In this document: piece by piece, positions 37,105-45,765 of the stretch
Layout of the letters: each line of letters opens with the position of its first letter
How positions within the stretch are numbered: position 1 is the first letter of the stretch
NCBI RefSeq assembly: GCF_905397395.1
Contig: NZ_CAJPVH010000022.1
Coordinates: forward strand, 16,940 to 80,939
Reading direction: 5' to 3'
Length of the DNA: 64,000 bases
Source: Cupriavidus campinensis
GTDB taxonomy: Bacteria; Pseudomonadota; Gammaproteobacteria; Burkholderiales; Burkholderiaceae
Notes under the pieces: model-generated
Seen by the model: only the letters and a program-made list of their open reading frames with translations
Database searches by the model: none
Told to the model about the DNA's origin: nothing
Translations under genes and position numbers: made by a program

Positions 37105-37839
37105 TCAGTGTTGCAGGATCTTCGACAGGAACTGGCGGGCGCGCTCCGAGCGGGCGGCGATATCGCCGAAGAACTCTTCCTTCGGGCAGTCCTCGACGAT
37201 CTTGCCGGCGTCCATGAAGATCACGCGGTTGGCCACCTTGCGTGCGAAGCCCATTTCGTGGGTCACGCACATCATGGTCATGCCTTCCTGAGCCAGCTGC
37301 ACCATCACGTCCAGCACCTCGTTGACCATCTCCGGGTCAAGCGCCGAGGTCGGTTCGTCGAACAGCATGCAGATCGGGTCCATCGACAGCGCGCGGGCAA
37401 TCGCCACGCGCTGCTGCTGGCCGCCGGACAGCTGGCCGGGGAACTTGGACGCCTGGTTCTTCAGGCCCACGCGCTCCAGGTACTTCAGGCCCTTGGCCAT
37501 CGCCTCGTCCTTCGAGCGGCCGAGCACCTTCATCTGGGCGATGGTCAGGTTCTCGGTGATCGACAGGTGCGGGAACAGCTCGAAGTTCTGGAACACCATG
37601 CCCACGCGCGAGCGCAGCTTCGGCAGGTTGGTCTTGGGGTTGCCCACCGAGGTACCGTCGACCAGGATGTCGCCCTTCTGGAACGGCTCCAGCGCGTTCA
37701 CGGTCTTGATCAGCGTGGACTTGCCCGAACCGGACGGGCCGCACACCACCACCACTTCACCCTTGGCAACCTTGGTGGTGCAGTCGGTCAGCACCTGGAA
37801 CGTGCCGTACCACTTGGAAACGTTATTAATTTCGATCAT
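37105..37839 (-). CDS. gltL: Glutamate/aspartate ABC transporter ATP-binding protein
   Basis: ATPase of the polar amino acid importer, 244 residues. Walker A is [12 protein letters not shown] near residue 36, the signature [15 protein letters not shown] near residue 135, and Walker [16 protein letters not shown] follows. The start overlaps the gltK stop by 4 nt. It is the last gene of gltIJKL. Substrate is inferred from the full operon and the adjacent glutamate dehydrogenase. Confidence 0.94.
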   Translation of the reverse strand: MIEINNVSKWYGTFQVLTDCTTKVAKGEVVVVCGPSGSGKSTLIKTVNALEPFQKGDILVDGTSVGNPKTNLPKLRSRVGMVFQNFELFPHLSITENLTIAQMKVLGRSKDEAMAKGLKYLERVGLKNQASKFPGQLSGGQQQRVAIARALSMDPICMLFDEPTSALDPEMVNEVLDVMVQLAQEGMTMMCVTHEMGFARKVANRVIFMDAGKIVEDCPKEEFFGDIAARSERARQFLSKILQH

Positions 37840-38519
37840 ACAGCCACCTTTTTCTGATAACGCTTGACCAGCAGCGAAGCGGAGAAGCAGATAACGAAGT
37901 ACACGAAGCCCGCGAACAGCAGCATCTCGACGATGCGGCCGTCGCGCTCGCCAATGCCGTAGGCCTGGCCGAAGAAGTCAGCCAGCGCGCTCACGTAGAC
38001 CAGCGACGTATCCTGGAACAGGATGATGCCCTGCGTCAGCAGCAGCGGCACCATGTTGCGGAACGCCTGCGGCAGGATCACCAGCCGCATGGTCTGGCCG
38101 TAGGTCATGCCCAGCGCCTGCGCGGCGAACATCTGCCCGCGCGACACGCTCTGGATACCGGCCCGGATGATCTCTGAGTAGTAAGCGGCCTCGAACAGCG
38201 CGAACGCAATGAGCGCCGAGGTCATCCGCAGATCGGCCGCGGGCGACAGGTTGAACAGCTTCTGCAGCAGCTGCGGGATGATCAGGAAGAACCACAACAG
38301 CACCATCACCAGCGGGATGGAGCGGAAGATGGTCACGTACCCCTGGGCAAACCAGTTCAGCGCCCTGAAGGAGGACAGGCGCATCATCGCGAGGATGGTG
38401 CCCCAGACAATGCCCACCACCACCGCGGTCACGGTGATCTTGAGCGACACCATCATGCCCTCGCCCAGCACGCGCAGGGTGTCGGGGTTGATGGAACTGA
38501 AGTCGAATTCGTATGCCAT
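37836..38519 (-). CDS. gltK: Glutamate/aspartate ABC transporter permease GltK
   Basis: Inner-membrane permease of 227 residues, HisMQ/GlnP family, with about five transmembrane segments. The cytoplasmic EAA loop that docks the ATPase reads [23 protein letters not shown] (in parts) near residue 118. It pairs with GltJ as a heterodimer. It starts 10 bp after gltJ and overlaps gltL. Confidence 0.93.
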   Translation of the reverse strand: MAYEFDFSSINPDTLRVLGEGMMVSLKITVTAVVVGIVWGTILAMMRLSSFRALNWFAQGYVTIFRSIPLVMVLLWFFLIIPQLLQKLFNLSPAADLRMTSALIAFALFEAAYYSEIIRAGIQSVSRGQMFAAQALGMTYGQTMRLVILPQAFRNMVPLLLTQGIILFQDTSLVYVSALADFFGQAYGIGERDGRIVEMLLFAGFVYFVICFSASLLVKRYQKKVAV

Positions 38520-38529
38520 GTGCGCCCCT

Positions 38530-39258
38530 TTACTTGCCGCCGATGAAGCCCGGCACGCGGGTCCGGCGTTCCACCCAGCGCATGATCAGCATGACCGTCA
38601 CGTTGATCAGCATGTACATCACTGTGACCGCGATGAACGATTCATACGGACGCGCCGTGTAGTCCACCAGCTGGCGGCCCTGCGCGGCGAGTTCCAGCAG
38701 GCCGATCGTGGAGGCCACCGCCGAGTTCTTGAAGATGTTCAGGAATTCGGAGGTCAGCGGCGGCACGATGACGCGGAAGGACATCGGCAACAGCACGAAG
38801 CGGTACGTCTGCGCGAGCGTGAAGCCCATCGCCAGGCCGGCGTTGCGCTGGCCCGGCGGCAGCGAGTTGATACCCGAGCGCACCTGTTCGCAAACCCGGG
38901 CGGCCGTAAACGTGCCCAGGCAGAGCATGGCGGCCAGGAACTGCTGGGTGAACGGGTTCATCTGCTTGATCGCGTCGCCGAACGGCAGCAGCTCGGGAAT
39001 CACGAAATACCAGATGAACAGCTGAACCAGCAGCGGAATGTTCCGGAAAATCTCGACATACGTCGCGGCAATACCCGACAGCAGCTTGTTCGGCACCGTG
39101 CGCAGCACGCCGAGCACCGAGCCGATGACGAGGGCGATGGCCCACGAGGTGAGGCCCAGCGCGATCGTCACCTTGAGACCGGAAATCATCCAGTCCAGGT
39201 ACGTCTCGTTCTGCGCGGCCTGCTCGAGGAACACTCCCCAGTGAAAAATGTAATCCAT
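38530..39258 (-). CDS. gltJ: Glutamate/aspartate ABC transporter permease GltJ
   Basis: Second permease subunit, 242 residues, with about five membrane helices. The EAA-type loop lies near residue 130 ([15 protein letters not shown]). It begins with [13 protein letters not shown], a family-typical N-terminus. It lies 66 bp after gltI, a wider gap than elsewhere in the operon, perhaps allowing higher expression of the binding protein. Confidence 0.93.
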   Translation of the reverse strand: MDYIFHWGVFLEQAAQNETYLDWMISGLKVTIALGLTSWAIALVIGSVLGVLRTVPNKLLSGIAATYVEIFRNIPLLVQLFIWYFVIPELLPFGDAIKQMNPFTQQFLAAMLCLGTFTAARVCEQVRSGINSLPPGQRNAGLAMGFTLAQTYRFVLLPMSFRVIVPPLTSEFLNIFKNSAVASTIGLLELAAQGRQLVDYTARPYESFIAVTVMYMLINVTVMLIMRWVERRTRVPGFIGGK

Positions 39259-39324
39259 AGTGCGTCCTTCAAAAAGAAACGGAAGGACTTCTCCTTCCGT
39301 TTCGCACTGCTCTGATCACAGGGA

Positions 39325-40224
39325 TCAGTCGAGTGCCTTGTCGTTCGGGTTCTTGAAGAGCGCCTTCATGTCTTCGGACAGCGGGAAGTCCAGGTTCAGG
39401 CCCTTCGGCGGTACCGGTTGCATGAACCACTTGGTGTACATCGTGTTGATCGAGCCGTCCTTCATCAGGCCGGTGATCACGGTGTCCGTCACCTTCTTGA
39501 ACGGGGCATCATCCTTGCGGATCATGCAGCCGTACGACTCGCGCGATTGCGGCTTGCCAACGACGATCCAGTCGGCCGGGTTCTTGGCCTTGGCGCGTTC
39601 GCCGTAGAGCAGCGCGTCGTCCATCATGAACGCCACGGCACGGCCCGACTCCAGCGTCAGGAACGACTGGCCATGGTCCTTGGTGCTGATGATGTTGGCG
39701 CCCAGCTTCTGCTCGTCGTTCATCTTGCGCAGCAGGCGCTCGGACGTCGTGCCAGCGGTGGTCACCACGTTCTTGCCCTTCAGGTCGGCCCAGTCCTTGA
39801 TGCCGCCATCCTTCTTCACCATGATGCGGGTGCCGATGATGAAGATGCTGGTCGAGAACGAGACCTGCTTCTGGCGCTCCAGGTTATTGGTCGTGGAACC
39901 GCACTCGATGTCGATCGTGCCGTTCTGCAGCAGCGTGATCCGGTTCTGCGAGGTAATCGGAATTTCCTTAACCTGCAGGTTCGGCAGCTTCAGCTGGTCC
40001 TTCACGGCTTCCACGATCTTCATATTGATATCGTAGGAATAGCCCACCTGGCGCACGCCGCCAAGGTTGTAGTTGAACGGAATCGAGGAATCCCGCACAC
40101 CCAGCGTAATAACACCCGTGTCCTTGATCTTCTGCAGCGTGCCCGTCAGCGGCTCTGCAGCCTGCGCGGTACCGCACAGAATACCCGCAGCAACCGCCAG
40201 GCTAGCCAGCTTGGCTACATTCAT
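39325..40224 (-). CDS. gltI: Glutamate/aspartate periplasmic binding protein
   Basis: Periplasmic solute-binding protein that delivers glutamate or aspartate to GltJKL. From ATG 40224 (299 residues) it has a Sec signal peptide of about 22 residues ending GTAQAAE. An AGGAG ribosome site confirms this start over longer in-frame options. The SBP_bac_3 fold is seen in GVITLGVRDSSIPFNYNLG, the ligand-site stretch GTIDIECGSTTNN and TTAGTTSERLLR. First gene of gltIJKL. Confidence 0.94.
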   Translation of the reverse strand: MNVAKLASLAVAAGILCGTAQAAEPLTGTLQKIKDTGVITLGVRDSSIPFNYNLGGVRQVGYSYDINMKIVEAVKDQLKLPNLQVKEIPITSQNRITLLQNGTIDIECGSTTNNLERQKQVSFSTSIFIIGTRIMVKKDGGIKDWADLKGKNVVTTAGTTSERLLRKMNDEQKLGANIISTKDHGQSFLTLESGRAVAFMMDDALLYGERAKAKNPADWIVVGKPQSRESYGCMIRKDDAPFKKVTDTVITGLMKDGSINTMYTKWFMQPVPPKGLNLDFPLSEDMKALFKNPNDKALD

Positions 40225-40261
40225 AACATCTCCTTGACCATGAAGAGAAAGGCGGGACTCT

Positions 40262-40278
40262 AGCAAAAAAAACGCCCC
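40262..40278 (-). promoter_or_regulatory. Possible sigma-54 promoter of gltIJKL
   Basis: On the minus strand GG (40275-40276) and GC (40263-40264) have the exact 10-bp separation of -24/-12 elements, and the -12 box reads TTTGCT. The -24 box (GGGGCG) is a poor match to TGGCAC and the spacer is mostly T. It lies 38 bp before gltI. Tentative. Confidence 0.3.
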
Positions 40279-40404
40279 ACCGGCGAAACAGTATTGCTTA
40301 GCTCGTGACCCAAGACAACGGGTTTTTCCCCTAACTGGTGCCTGTGCGGGCATGGTTGCGCGGCATTGCGCCAAAATGCGACACAACTGCAATGGTTCCG
40401 AGAA

Positions 40405-40443
40405 CAAAAAAACGCGGCTGCCGGAAAACTCCGGCCGCCGCGT
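40405..40443 (-). terminator. Intrinsic terminator of gdhA
   Basis: On the minus strand a 13-bp stem with one mismatch (40431-40443 with 40412-40424) and a 6-nt loop is followed by a seven- to eight-T run. It starts about 70 bp after the gdhA stop and isolates gdhA from gltI. Confidence 0.88.
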
Positions 40444-40513
40444 CCTTTCATGTCGGGGAATGGATCGATGCTGCATCGCAACATCGATCCACCCCTTTCA
40501 TTGCCCGTTTCAA

Positions 40514-41821
40514 TCAGGGATACAGGCCGCGCATCTCGCGCGCCTGCAGGATTCGCGTACAGGCAACGATAAACGCAGCCGTCCGCAGCGTGACCTTATT
40601 GTCCTGGGCAACCTGCCAGATCGCCCGGAAGGCCTCTTGCATGATTCGTACCAGGCGCTCGTTGATCTCCTCCTCGGTCCAGAAGAAGCTCGAGAAATCC
40701 TGCACCCATTCGAAGTAGGACACGGTCACGCCGCCGGCATTGGCGATGACGTCCGGGCAGACCAGGATGTTGCGCTCGCGCAGGATGTCGTCCGCCTGGG
40801 GCGTGGTCGGGCCGTTGGCGCCCTCGATCACCAGCTTGGCCGTAATCTTGGGCGCGTTGGCAGCCGTGATCTGGCCTTCCAGCGCGGCCGGGATCAGGAT
40901 GTCGCACTCCACTTCCCAGAACCGCTCGGTGGTCAGCACCTCGCCCTGGAAACCCTCGATCGTGCCGCTGTGCGACGCGTATTCCATCATCGCCGGCACA
41001 TCGAGGCCGGCCGGGTTGTACAACGTGGTGCGGTGGTCCTGCACGGCCACCACCTTGGCTCCGGCCTCGTGGAACAGCTTGGCTGCCACGGCGCCCACAT
41101 TGCCGAAGCCCTGCACAGCCACGCGTGCGCCCTTGATGTCCATGCCGAGGTTGCGGGCGGCTTCCGAGCCGACCACGAACACGCCGCGGCCGGTAGCCTC
41201 GTGACGGCCCAGCGACCCGCCCAGCGAGATCGGCTTGCCGGTCACCACGCCGGTGGCCGTGCTGCCCGAGTTCATCGAGTAGGTATCCATCATCCAGGCC
41301 ATGACCTGGGCGTTGGTATTCACGTCCGGCGCCGGAATATCCTTGGTCGGGCCGATGATCAGGTTGATTTCACTGGTGTAGCGGCGCGTCAGGCGTTCCA
41401 GTTCGGCCGTGGAGAGCGTGCGCGGATCCACGCGGATGCCGCCCTTTGCACCACCGTAGGGCACATTGACGGCGGCATTCTTGACCGACATCCACGCCGA
41501 CAGGGCCATCACCTCGGACAGCGTCACGTCCTGGTGGAAACGCACGCCGCCCTTGCCGGGGCCGCGCGAGAGGTTGTGCTGCACGCGATAGCCCTCGTAG
41601 TGGGCGATGGTGCCGTTGTCCAGTTCGATGGGCACGTCCACGATCAGCGCACGCTTGGGGCGCTTCAGCGTTTCCACCCAGCGGGCCAGCGAGCCCAGGT
41701 AGGGCGTGACGCGGTCGACCTGCTGGAGGTAGATGCCCCAGGGCCCGAGCGCGTCGGCGTTCAGGTACGAAGGCAGGGTGTGGGAGGCGATGGACGGCTT
41801 GGACGGTGCTGCGGAAGACAT
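40514..41821 (-). CDS. gdhA: Glutamate dehydrogenase, NAD-type
   Basis: Interconverts glutamate with 2-oxoglutarate and ammonia. At 435 residues it is the hexameric GluDH. The substrate lysine lies in [13 protein letters not shown] and the catalytic lysine in [12 protein letters not shown] near residue 125. The nucleotide-binding [19 protein letters not shown], near residue 235, is followed by a beta2 end in VVAVQD; this aspartate favours NAD over NADP and so a catabolic role. It is isolated by a terminator, preceded by a LysR gene, and follows the glutamate importer genes in position. Confidence 0.94.
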   Translation of the reverse strand: MSSAAPSKPSIASHTLPSYLNADALGPWGIYLQQVDRVTPYLGSLARWVETLKRPKRALIVDVPIELDNGTIAHYEGYRVQHNLSRGPGKGGVRFHQDVTLSEVMALSAWMSVKNAAVNVPYGGAKGGIRVDPRTLSTAELERLTRRYTSEINLIIGPTKDIPAPDVNTNAQVMAWMMDTYSMNSGSTATGVVTGKPISLGGSLGRHEATGRGVFVVGSEAARNLGMDIKGARVAVQGFGNVGAVAAKLFHEAGAKVVAVQDHRTTLYNPAGLDVPAMMEYASHSGTIEGFQGEVLTTERFWEVECDILIPAALEGQITAANAPKITAKLVIEGANGPTTPQADDILRERNILVCPDVIANAGGVTVSYFEWVQDFSSFFWTEEEINERLVRIMQEAFRAIWQVAQDNKVTLRTAAFIVACTRILQAREMRGLYP

Positions 41822-41851
41822 CGTTGAGTTCCGAGTGAAGGTGACACGCAG

Positions 41852-41880
41852 AATATCGGCGCCTCCATATCGGAATCCAA
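41852..41880 (-). promoter_or_regulatory. gdhA promoter
   Basis: On the minus strand TTGGAT (41875-41880), a 17-bp spacer and GATATT (41852-41857) form a plausible sigma-70 promoter, with a start near 41845 and a leader of about 24 nt. Confidence 0.55.
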
Positions 41881-41908
41881 TGCCGTTTGCTCATCCCGCC
41901 CTGCAGCA

Positions 41909-41927
41909 TTATGCAAGGCTTGCATAA
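41909..41927. promoter_or_regulatory. Perfect 19-bp palindrome, LysR-type operator before gdhA
   Basis: TTATGCAAG and CTTGCATAA flank a single G. The inner TGCAAGGCTTGCA fits the LysR T-N11-A rule with perfect dyad symmetry. Its centre is about 73 bp upstream of the predicted gdhA start point, the standard position for a LysR recognition site, and it lies between the regulator's stop codon and the gdhA promoter. Confidence 0.7.
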
Positions 41928-41943
41928 CCTTGCGCCCCGGCCC

Positions 41944-42894
41944 TCAAGCTTGCGTCGTCAACGAAGCCCAGACCTTGTCCACCAGCTGGCGCTTGCGCCG
42001 GCTCTGGCCGCCGCGCCGGTCGTTGCCGGCATCGGTGGGCCGTTCGCGGTAGAGCCGGATCTCCATGTCGATGGACTGCGGCAGCCCGCGCGCGGCCTCG
42101 GCCCGCACCAGCCGGCCGGCGTGCACGTCGTCCCGGACCGCGCTCTCGGGCAGGAAGGCCATGCCGTGGCCGGCCAGCGCCATGACCTTGAGCGCCTCGG
42201 CCATGTCGGTCTCGTAGCATTTGTCGAGCTTGAGGGTGTCTGCCGACTCGGACAGCAGCATGTCCACCATCCGCCCCAGGAACGCATTGGGCGTGTAACT
42301 GAGGAACGGCACCGGCTTCTTGTCGGTGCCGGGCAGCCGGAACACGGGCCGGCCGGCGCTGTCGGGCACGCTGTAGGGCGACAGCCGCTCGGTGCCGAGC
42401 ACCAGCATGTCGTAGTGGGCCGGATCGAGCTGGATGGCCTGGCGCGGGTGGTGGTAAACCATGACCAGGTCGCAGCCGCCCTCCACCAGCATCAGCACGG
42501 CATCGTGGACGTTCAGCGCCCGCAGCCGGCACGGCAGCGTGCCGACCTTGCGCTCCACGCCCTTGAGCCATTCCGGGAAGAAGGTCAGCGACAGCGTGTG
42601 CGGCACCGCGAATTCCAGCACCTGGGCGTTGGCCGAGCGCTGGCCGCGCATCAGCGCCCGGGTCTCGCTGACCTGGGCCAGCATGGCCAGCGCCTGCTCG
42701 TAGAACACCTTGCCGGCGTCGGTCAGGGTGGTCGGGTAGCTCGAGCGGTCGATCAGTTCGGTGCCCACCCACGCCTCGAGCGACTGAATGCGCCGCGAGA
42801 ACGCCGGCTGCGTGACATGCCGCAGCTCCGCCGAGCGCGAGAAGCTGTGCGTCTCGGCCAGGCTGACGAAGTCTTCAAGCCATTTGATTTCCAT
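41944..42894 (-). CDS. LysR-family transcriptional regulator
   Basis: A 316-residue LysR protein from ATG 42894 (MEIKWLEDFVSLAETHSFSR). The winged helix-turn-helix is at about 17-37 (RSAELRHVTQPAFSRRIQSLE) and the effector domain at about 90-300. It lies upstream of gdhA on the same strand with a 122-bp gap containing a LysR-type palindrome, so it probably controls gdhA and perhaps the glt importer. The inducer is unknown; glutamate or a related metabolite is a reasonable inference. The C-terminal 25 residues are unusually Arg/Gly-rich. Confidence 0.9.
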   Translation of the reverse strand: MEIKWLEDFVSLAETHSFSRSAELRHVTQPAFSRRIQSLEAWVGTELIDRSSYPTTLTDAGKVFYEQALAMLAQVSETRALMRGQRSANAQVLEFAVPHTLSLTFFPEWLKGVERKVGTLPCRLRALNVHDAVLMLVEGGCDLVMVYHHPRQAIQLDPAHYDMLVLGTERLSPYSVPDSAGRPVFRLPGTDKKPVPFLSYTPNAFLGRMVDMLLSESADTLKLDKCYETDMAEALKVMALAGHGMAFLPESAVRDDVHAGRLVRAEAARGLPQSIDMEIRLYRERPTDAGNDRRGGQSRRKRQLVDKVWASLTTQA

Positions 42895-42944
42895 GGCGCG
42901 GATTATCGCTTGCCGGCCGCCCGGCTGCACGATAAGCAAATCCA

Positions 42945-42982
42945 TTCCAATTTCTTGCCAATTATTGGAACATGATTACAAT
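42945..42982 (+). promoter_or_regulatory. Promoter and overlapping inverted repeat of the thiol dioxygenase-lrp pair
   Basis: TTGCCA (42955-42960), a 16-bp spacer and TACAAT (42977-42982) form a sigma-70 promoter. The inverted repeat TTCCAAT (42945-42951) / ATTGGAA (42964-42970) straddles the -35, a good repressor or Lrp site. The leader would be about 83 nt. Confidence 0.5.
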
Positions 42983-43071
42983 CTGAGCATGTTTTGGACG
43001 ACAGATTGGATATTCTTGCTCAGAGGGGCCGACTAAGATGAATGTGATCCCATCCTGCCCTCGCATCCGCC

Positions 43072-43602
43072 ATGCAGCCATCCGTCCTCCCTTCGTCCTT
43101 CTCCCTGCTCGCCACCGGCATGGAGGCCACACTGGCCCAGAGCGCGCGGATGGTAGCGACGCACGTGGCGGCCAGCCTGCCGGACGCCGACACCCTGCTC
43201 GCCAGCCTGCCCCCGGGGGCGCTCGAAGGCAGTCCGGACCGCTACACGCGGCATCTGGTCCATGCCGATCCGTTCGAGCGGTTCTCGGTCATGGTGCTGG
43301 TCTGGCGGCCGGGGCAGTTCAGCCCGGTCCACGGCCATCGCACCTGGTGCGCCTACCGCGTGCTGCGCGGCACGCTGGCCGAGCGCCACTACCGCTGGAA
43401 CCCGCAGGACCGCACCGCCACGCAGGTCAACGCCGTCACGCGCGAGGCCGGCGATACTTTCAGCGTGCCAGCCGGCCTGCAGCACATCCACGCGCTGGGC
43501 AATGCCAGCGACGCCGTAGCGGTGTCGCTCCACATCTACGGCGTAGACCAGGACCGCATCGCCACCGGCGTGAACCTGCTGGTGGATACCATCGTCAGTT
43601 GA
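43072..43602 (+). CDS. Thiol dioxygenase, probable cysteine dioxygenase
   Basis: A 176-residue cupin of the cysteine dioxygenase family. Iron ligands are His87 and His89 (SPVHGHRTW) and His140 (GLQHIHALG). Cys93 and Tyr156 are both present, at the positions that cross-link in the mammalian enzyme. Arg60 lies where Arg-type enzymes bind the cysteine carboxylate. The overall look (HADPFERFSV) recalls bacterial 3-mercaptopropionate dioxygenases, but those carry Gln and Gly at these key positions. Cysteine is thus the favoured substrate, giving cysteine sulfinate. Six bp later an Lrp regulator begins, likely co-transcribed. Confidence 0.85.
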   Translation: MQPSVLPSSFSLLATGMEATLAQSARMVATHVAASLPDADTLLASLPPGALEGSPDRYTRHLVHADPFERFSVMVLVWRPGQFSPVHGHRTWCAYRVLRGTLAERHYRWNPQDRTATQVNAVTREAGDTFSVPAGLQHIHALGNASDAVAVSLHIYGVDQDRIATGVNLLVDTIVS

Positions 43603-43608
43603 GGATTC

Positions 43609-44067
43609 ATGGACCGCTATGACCGCCAGATCCTGGAGATCCTCCAGGAAGATGCCACCGTGCCCGTCGCCGAGATTGGCGAGCAGGTCGGCCTCACGTC
43701 CACGCCGTGCTGGCGGCGGGTGCAAAAGCTCGAGGAATCGGGCGTGATCCGCAAGCGCGTGGCGCTGCTGGATGCCGGCAAGCTCAATGTGGGCGTGACC
43801 GTGTTCGTGTCGATCCGGACCAACCAGCACAACGTGAAATGGCTCAAGGCCTTCCACGGGCTGGTGGCGTCGATCCCGGAAGTGACCGAGTTCTACCGCA
43901 TGGCGGGCGACACGGACTACCTGCTGCGCGTGGTGGTGCCCGATATCGCCGCCTACGACGCCGTGTACAAGAAGCTGATCCAGGGCGCGGAACTGGCCGA
44001 TGTCAGCTCCAGTTTCGCGATGGAACAGATCAAGTACACGACGGCGCTGCCGCTGGACTACGCCTGA
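43609..44067 (+). CDS. Lrp/AsnC-family transcriptional regulator
   Basis: A 152-residue leucine-responsive-type regulator. The N-terminal helix-turn-helix (VAEIGEQVGLTSTPCWRRVQKLEESGVI, in parts, about 19-46) is followed by the RAM ligand-binding domain (about 65-145) with the typical GDTDYLLRVVVPD. It follows the thiol dioxygenase by 6 bp, so local control of cysteine degradation with cysteine as effector is a reasonable inference. The inverted repeat on the shared promoter is its likely target. Confidence 0.92.
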   Translation: MDRYDRQILEILQEDATVPVAEIGEQVGLTSTPCWRRVQKLEESGVIRKRVALLDAGKLNVGVTVFVSIRTNQHNVKWLKAFHGLVASIPEVTEFYRMAGDTDYLLRVVVPDIAAYDAVYKKLIQGAELADVSSSFAMEQIKYTTALPLDYA

Positions 44068-44085
44068 CGACCATCCGAGCGCGCA

Positions 44086-44859
44086 TCAGCCCCGGTGCGC
44101 CCAGCCCGTCATGCGCTTTTCCAGCACCGCGAACAGCTCGTACATCCCCATCGCCATCACGGCGATGACGACCAGGCCCGCGAACGCCAGCGGCATCTTC
44201 ATCGCCGAGCCGGCGGAGACCAGCAGGTAGCCGATGCCCTCGTTGGCGGCGCTCATCTCGGACACCGTGGTGCCAACGAAGGCCAGCGTGATGGCCACCT
44301 TCAGCGAGGCGAAGAAGAACGGCATCGCGCGCGGCAGGCCCACCTTGAGCAGCACGTCGCGGCGCTTGGCGCCGAGCACGCGCAGCACGTCCTCGAGTTC
44401 CGGCTCCAGCGTGGCCAGCCCGGTGGCGATATTGACCATGATCGGGAAGAACGAGATCAGGAACGCCGTGAGGATGGCCGGCCCGGCGCCCAGCCCGAAC
44501 CAGACCACGAGGATCGGCACGAAGGCGGCCTTGGGCAGCGCGTTGAAGGCAGTCATCAGCGGGTAGGTGGCCGCGTAGGCCAGCTTCGACGAGCCCATCA
44601 GCAGGCCCAGCACCACGCCGACGCCAATCGCCAGTCCAAAACCAACCATCGTGGTCCAGAAGGTGCGCCAGGCATGGCCGGCGATTACGCCGCTGTATTC
44701 GGCCAGCGAGGCGGCGATGGCCGACGGGCTCGGCAGGATGAAATCGGAGATCTGGAAGACGAGGCACGCGCCCTGCCAGAGGATCAGGAAAGCCCCCAGC
44801 AGGAGCCACGGCGCCACGCGCTGTACGCGCTTTGCCTGGGTGGAAGTCATGGTTGCCAT
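44086..44859 (-). CDS. ABC transporter permease, SsuC/TauC family
   Basis: Inner-membrane permease of 257 residues with six predicted helices and the EAA loop near residue 165 (ELEDVLRVLGAKRRDVLLKVGLP, in part). It is the last gene of a three-gene importer read SBP-ATPase-permease. Family members carry sulfonates, nitrate, thiamine precursors or aromatic acids; nothing here fixes the substrate. It is convergent with the lrp gene, 18 bp away. Confidence 0.9.
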   Translation of the reverse strand: MATMTSTQAKRVQRVAPWLLLGAFLILWQGACLVFQISDFILPSPSAIAASLAEYSGVIAGHAWRTFWTTMVGFGLAIGVGVVLGLLMGSSKLAYAATYPLMTAFNALPKAAFVPILVVWFGLGAGPAILTAFLISFFPIMVNIATGLATLEPELEDVLRVLGAKRRDVLLKVGLPRAMPFFFASLKVAITLAFVGTTVSEMSAANEGIGYLLVSAGSAMKMPLAFAGLVVIAVMAMGMYELFAVLEKRMTGWAHRG

Positions 44860-44874
44860 GGTGTGGATCGCTTC

Positions 44875-45765
44875 TTATTGCTGGCGGACGTGGCCGATCT
44901 TCTCGCGCAGCTCGTGCACGCGTTCGGCGAACGGTTCGGAATAGGTGACGTCGAGCGCACGCGGACGCGGCAGGTCGATCTCCTTGCGCAACAGGATGCG
45001 GCCCGGGCGGGCGCTCATCACGTAGACCGTGTCGGCCAGGAACACGGCCTCGCGCAGGTCGTGCGTGACGAGGATGACGTTGAAGCGCTGGGCCTGCCAG
45101 AGGTCGCGCAGCACGCACCAGAGTTCCTCACGCGTGAAGGCATCGAGCGCGCCGAACGGCTCGTCCAGCAGCAGCATGCGCGGCTGGTGGATCAGCGCGC
45201 GGCAGATCGACGCGCGCTGCTGCATACCGCCGGACAGCTGCCACGGGAACTTGTCCTCGTAGCCCGCCAGGCCGACGGTCTTGAGCAGGTCGCGCGCCCG
45301 GGCCTCGTACTCCTTGCGCCTGGCGCGCATGGTGGAGCGGTACGGCTCGACGATCTCCAGCGGCAGCATCACGTTGTCGAGCGTGGTGCGCCACGGCAGC
45401 AGCGTCGGCGCCTGGAAGGCCATGCCGACCTGCTTGAGCGGGCCGCTCACCTTCTGGCCGGCGATGCTGACCACGCCGCGTGTGGCGGGCCGCAGCCCGG
45501 TGGCCAGCTTCATGAACGTGGACTTGCCGCAGCCGGACGGACCGACGATGGCGATGAACTCGCCCGGCGCCGCCTGCAGCGAGATGTCCTCCACGGCAAA
45601 CTCGCCACGCCGCGCCAGTTCGTCGTCATAGGCGAGCCAGACGCGGTTGAAGTCGACGAACGGCTTGGGGCGAGCCTCGGGAGCCTCGGGAGCCTCGGGA
45701 GCCCCGGTGGCCCCGGTAGCCGCCCCGCCCGAGGCGGCAGACAGGTTGTCTCGCGCCATCATCAT
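44875..45765 (-). CDS. ABC transporter ATP-binding protein, SsuB/TauB family
   Basis: A 296-residue ATPase. Walker A GPSGCGKSTFMKLATG lies near residue 76, the signature LSGGMQQRASICRALIHQP near residue 170, and Walker B MLLLDEPFGALDAFTRE follows. Before the core is a 35-residue low-complexity extension of Gly/Ala/Thr and three Pro-Glu-Ala repeats, encoded by a 9-bp tandem repeat. The start (three consecutive ATGs) overlaps the upstream binding-protein stop. Confidence 0.92.
   Translation of the reverse strand: MMMARDNLSAASGGAATGATGAPEAPEAPEARPKPFVDFNRVWLAYDDELARRGEFAVEDISLQAAPGEFIAIVGPSGCGKSTFMKLATGLRPATRGVVSIAGQKVSGPLKQVGMAFQAPTLLPWRTTLDNVMLPLEIVEPYRSTMRARRKEYEARARDLLKTVGLAGYEDKFPWQLSGGMQQRASICRALIHQPRMLLLDEPFGALDAFTREELWCVLRDLWQAQRFNVILVTHDLREAVFLADTVYVMSARPGRILLRKEIDLPRPRALDVTYSEPFAERVHELREKIGHVRQQ
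45672..45716. repeat. 9-bp tandem repeat within the ABC ATPase gene
   Basis: GAGCCTCGG occurs three times in perfect array, followed by two degenerate copies (GAGCCCCGG, TGGCCCCGG). It encodes Pro-Glu-Ala repeats in the N-terminal extension. As a multiple of three, length changes would keep the frame. Confidence 0.85.
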
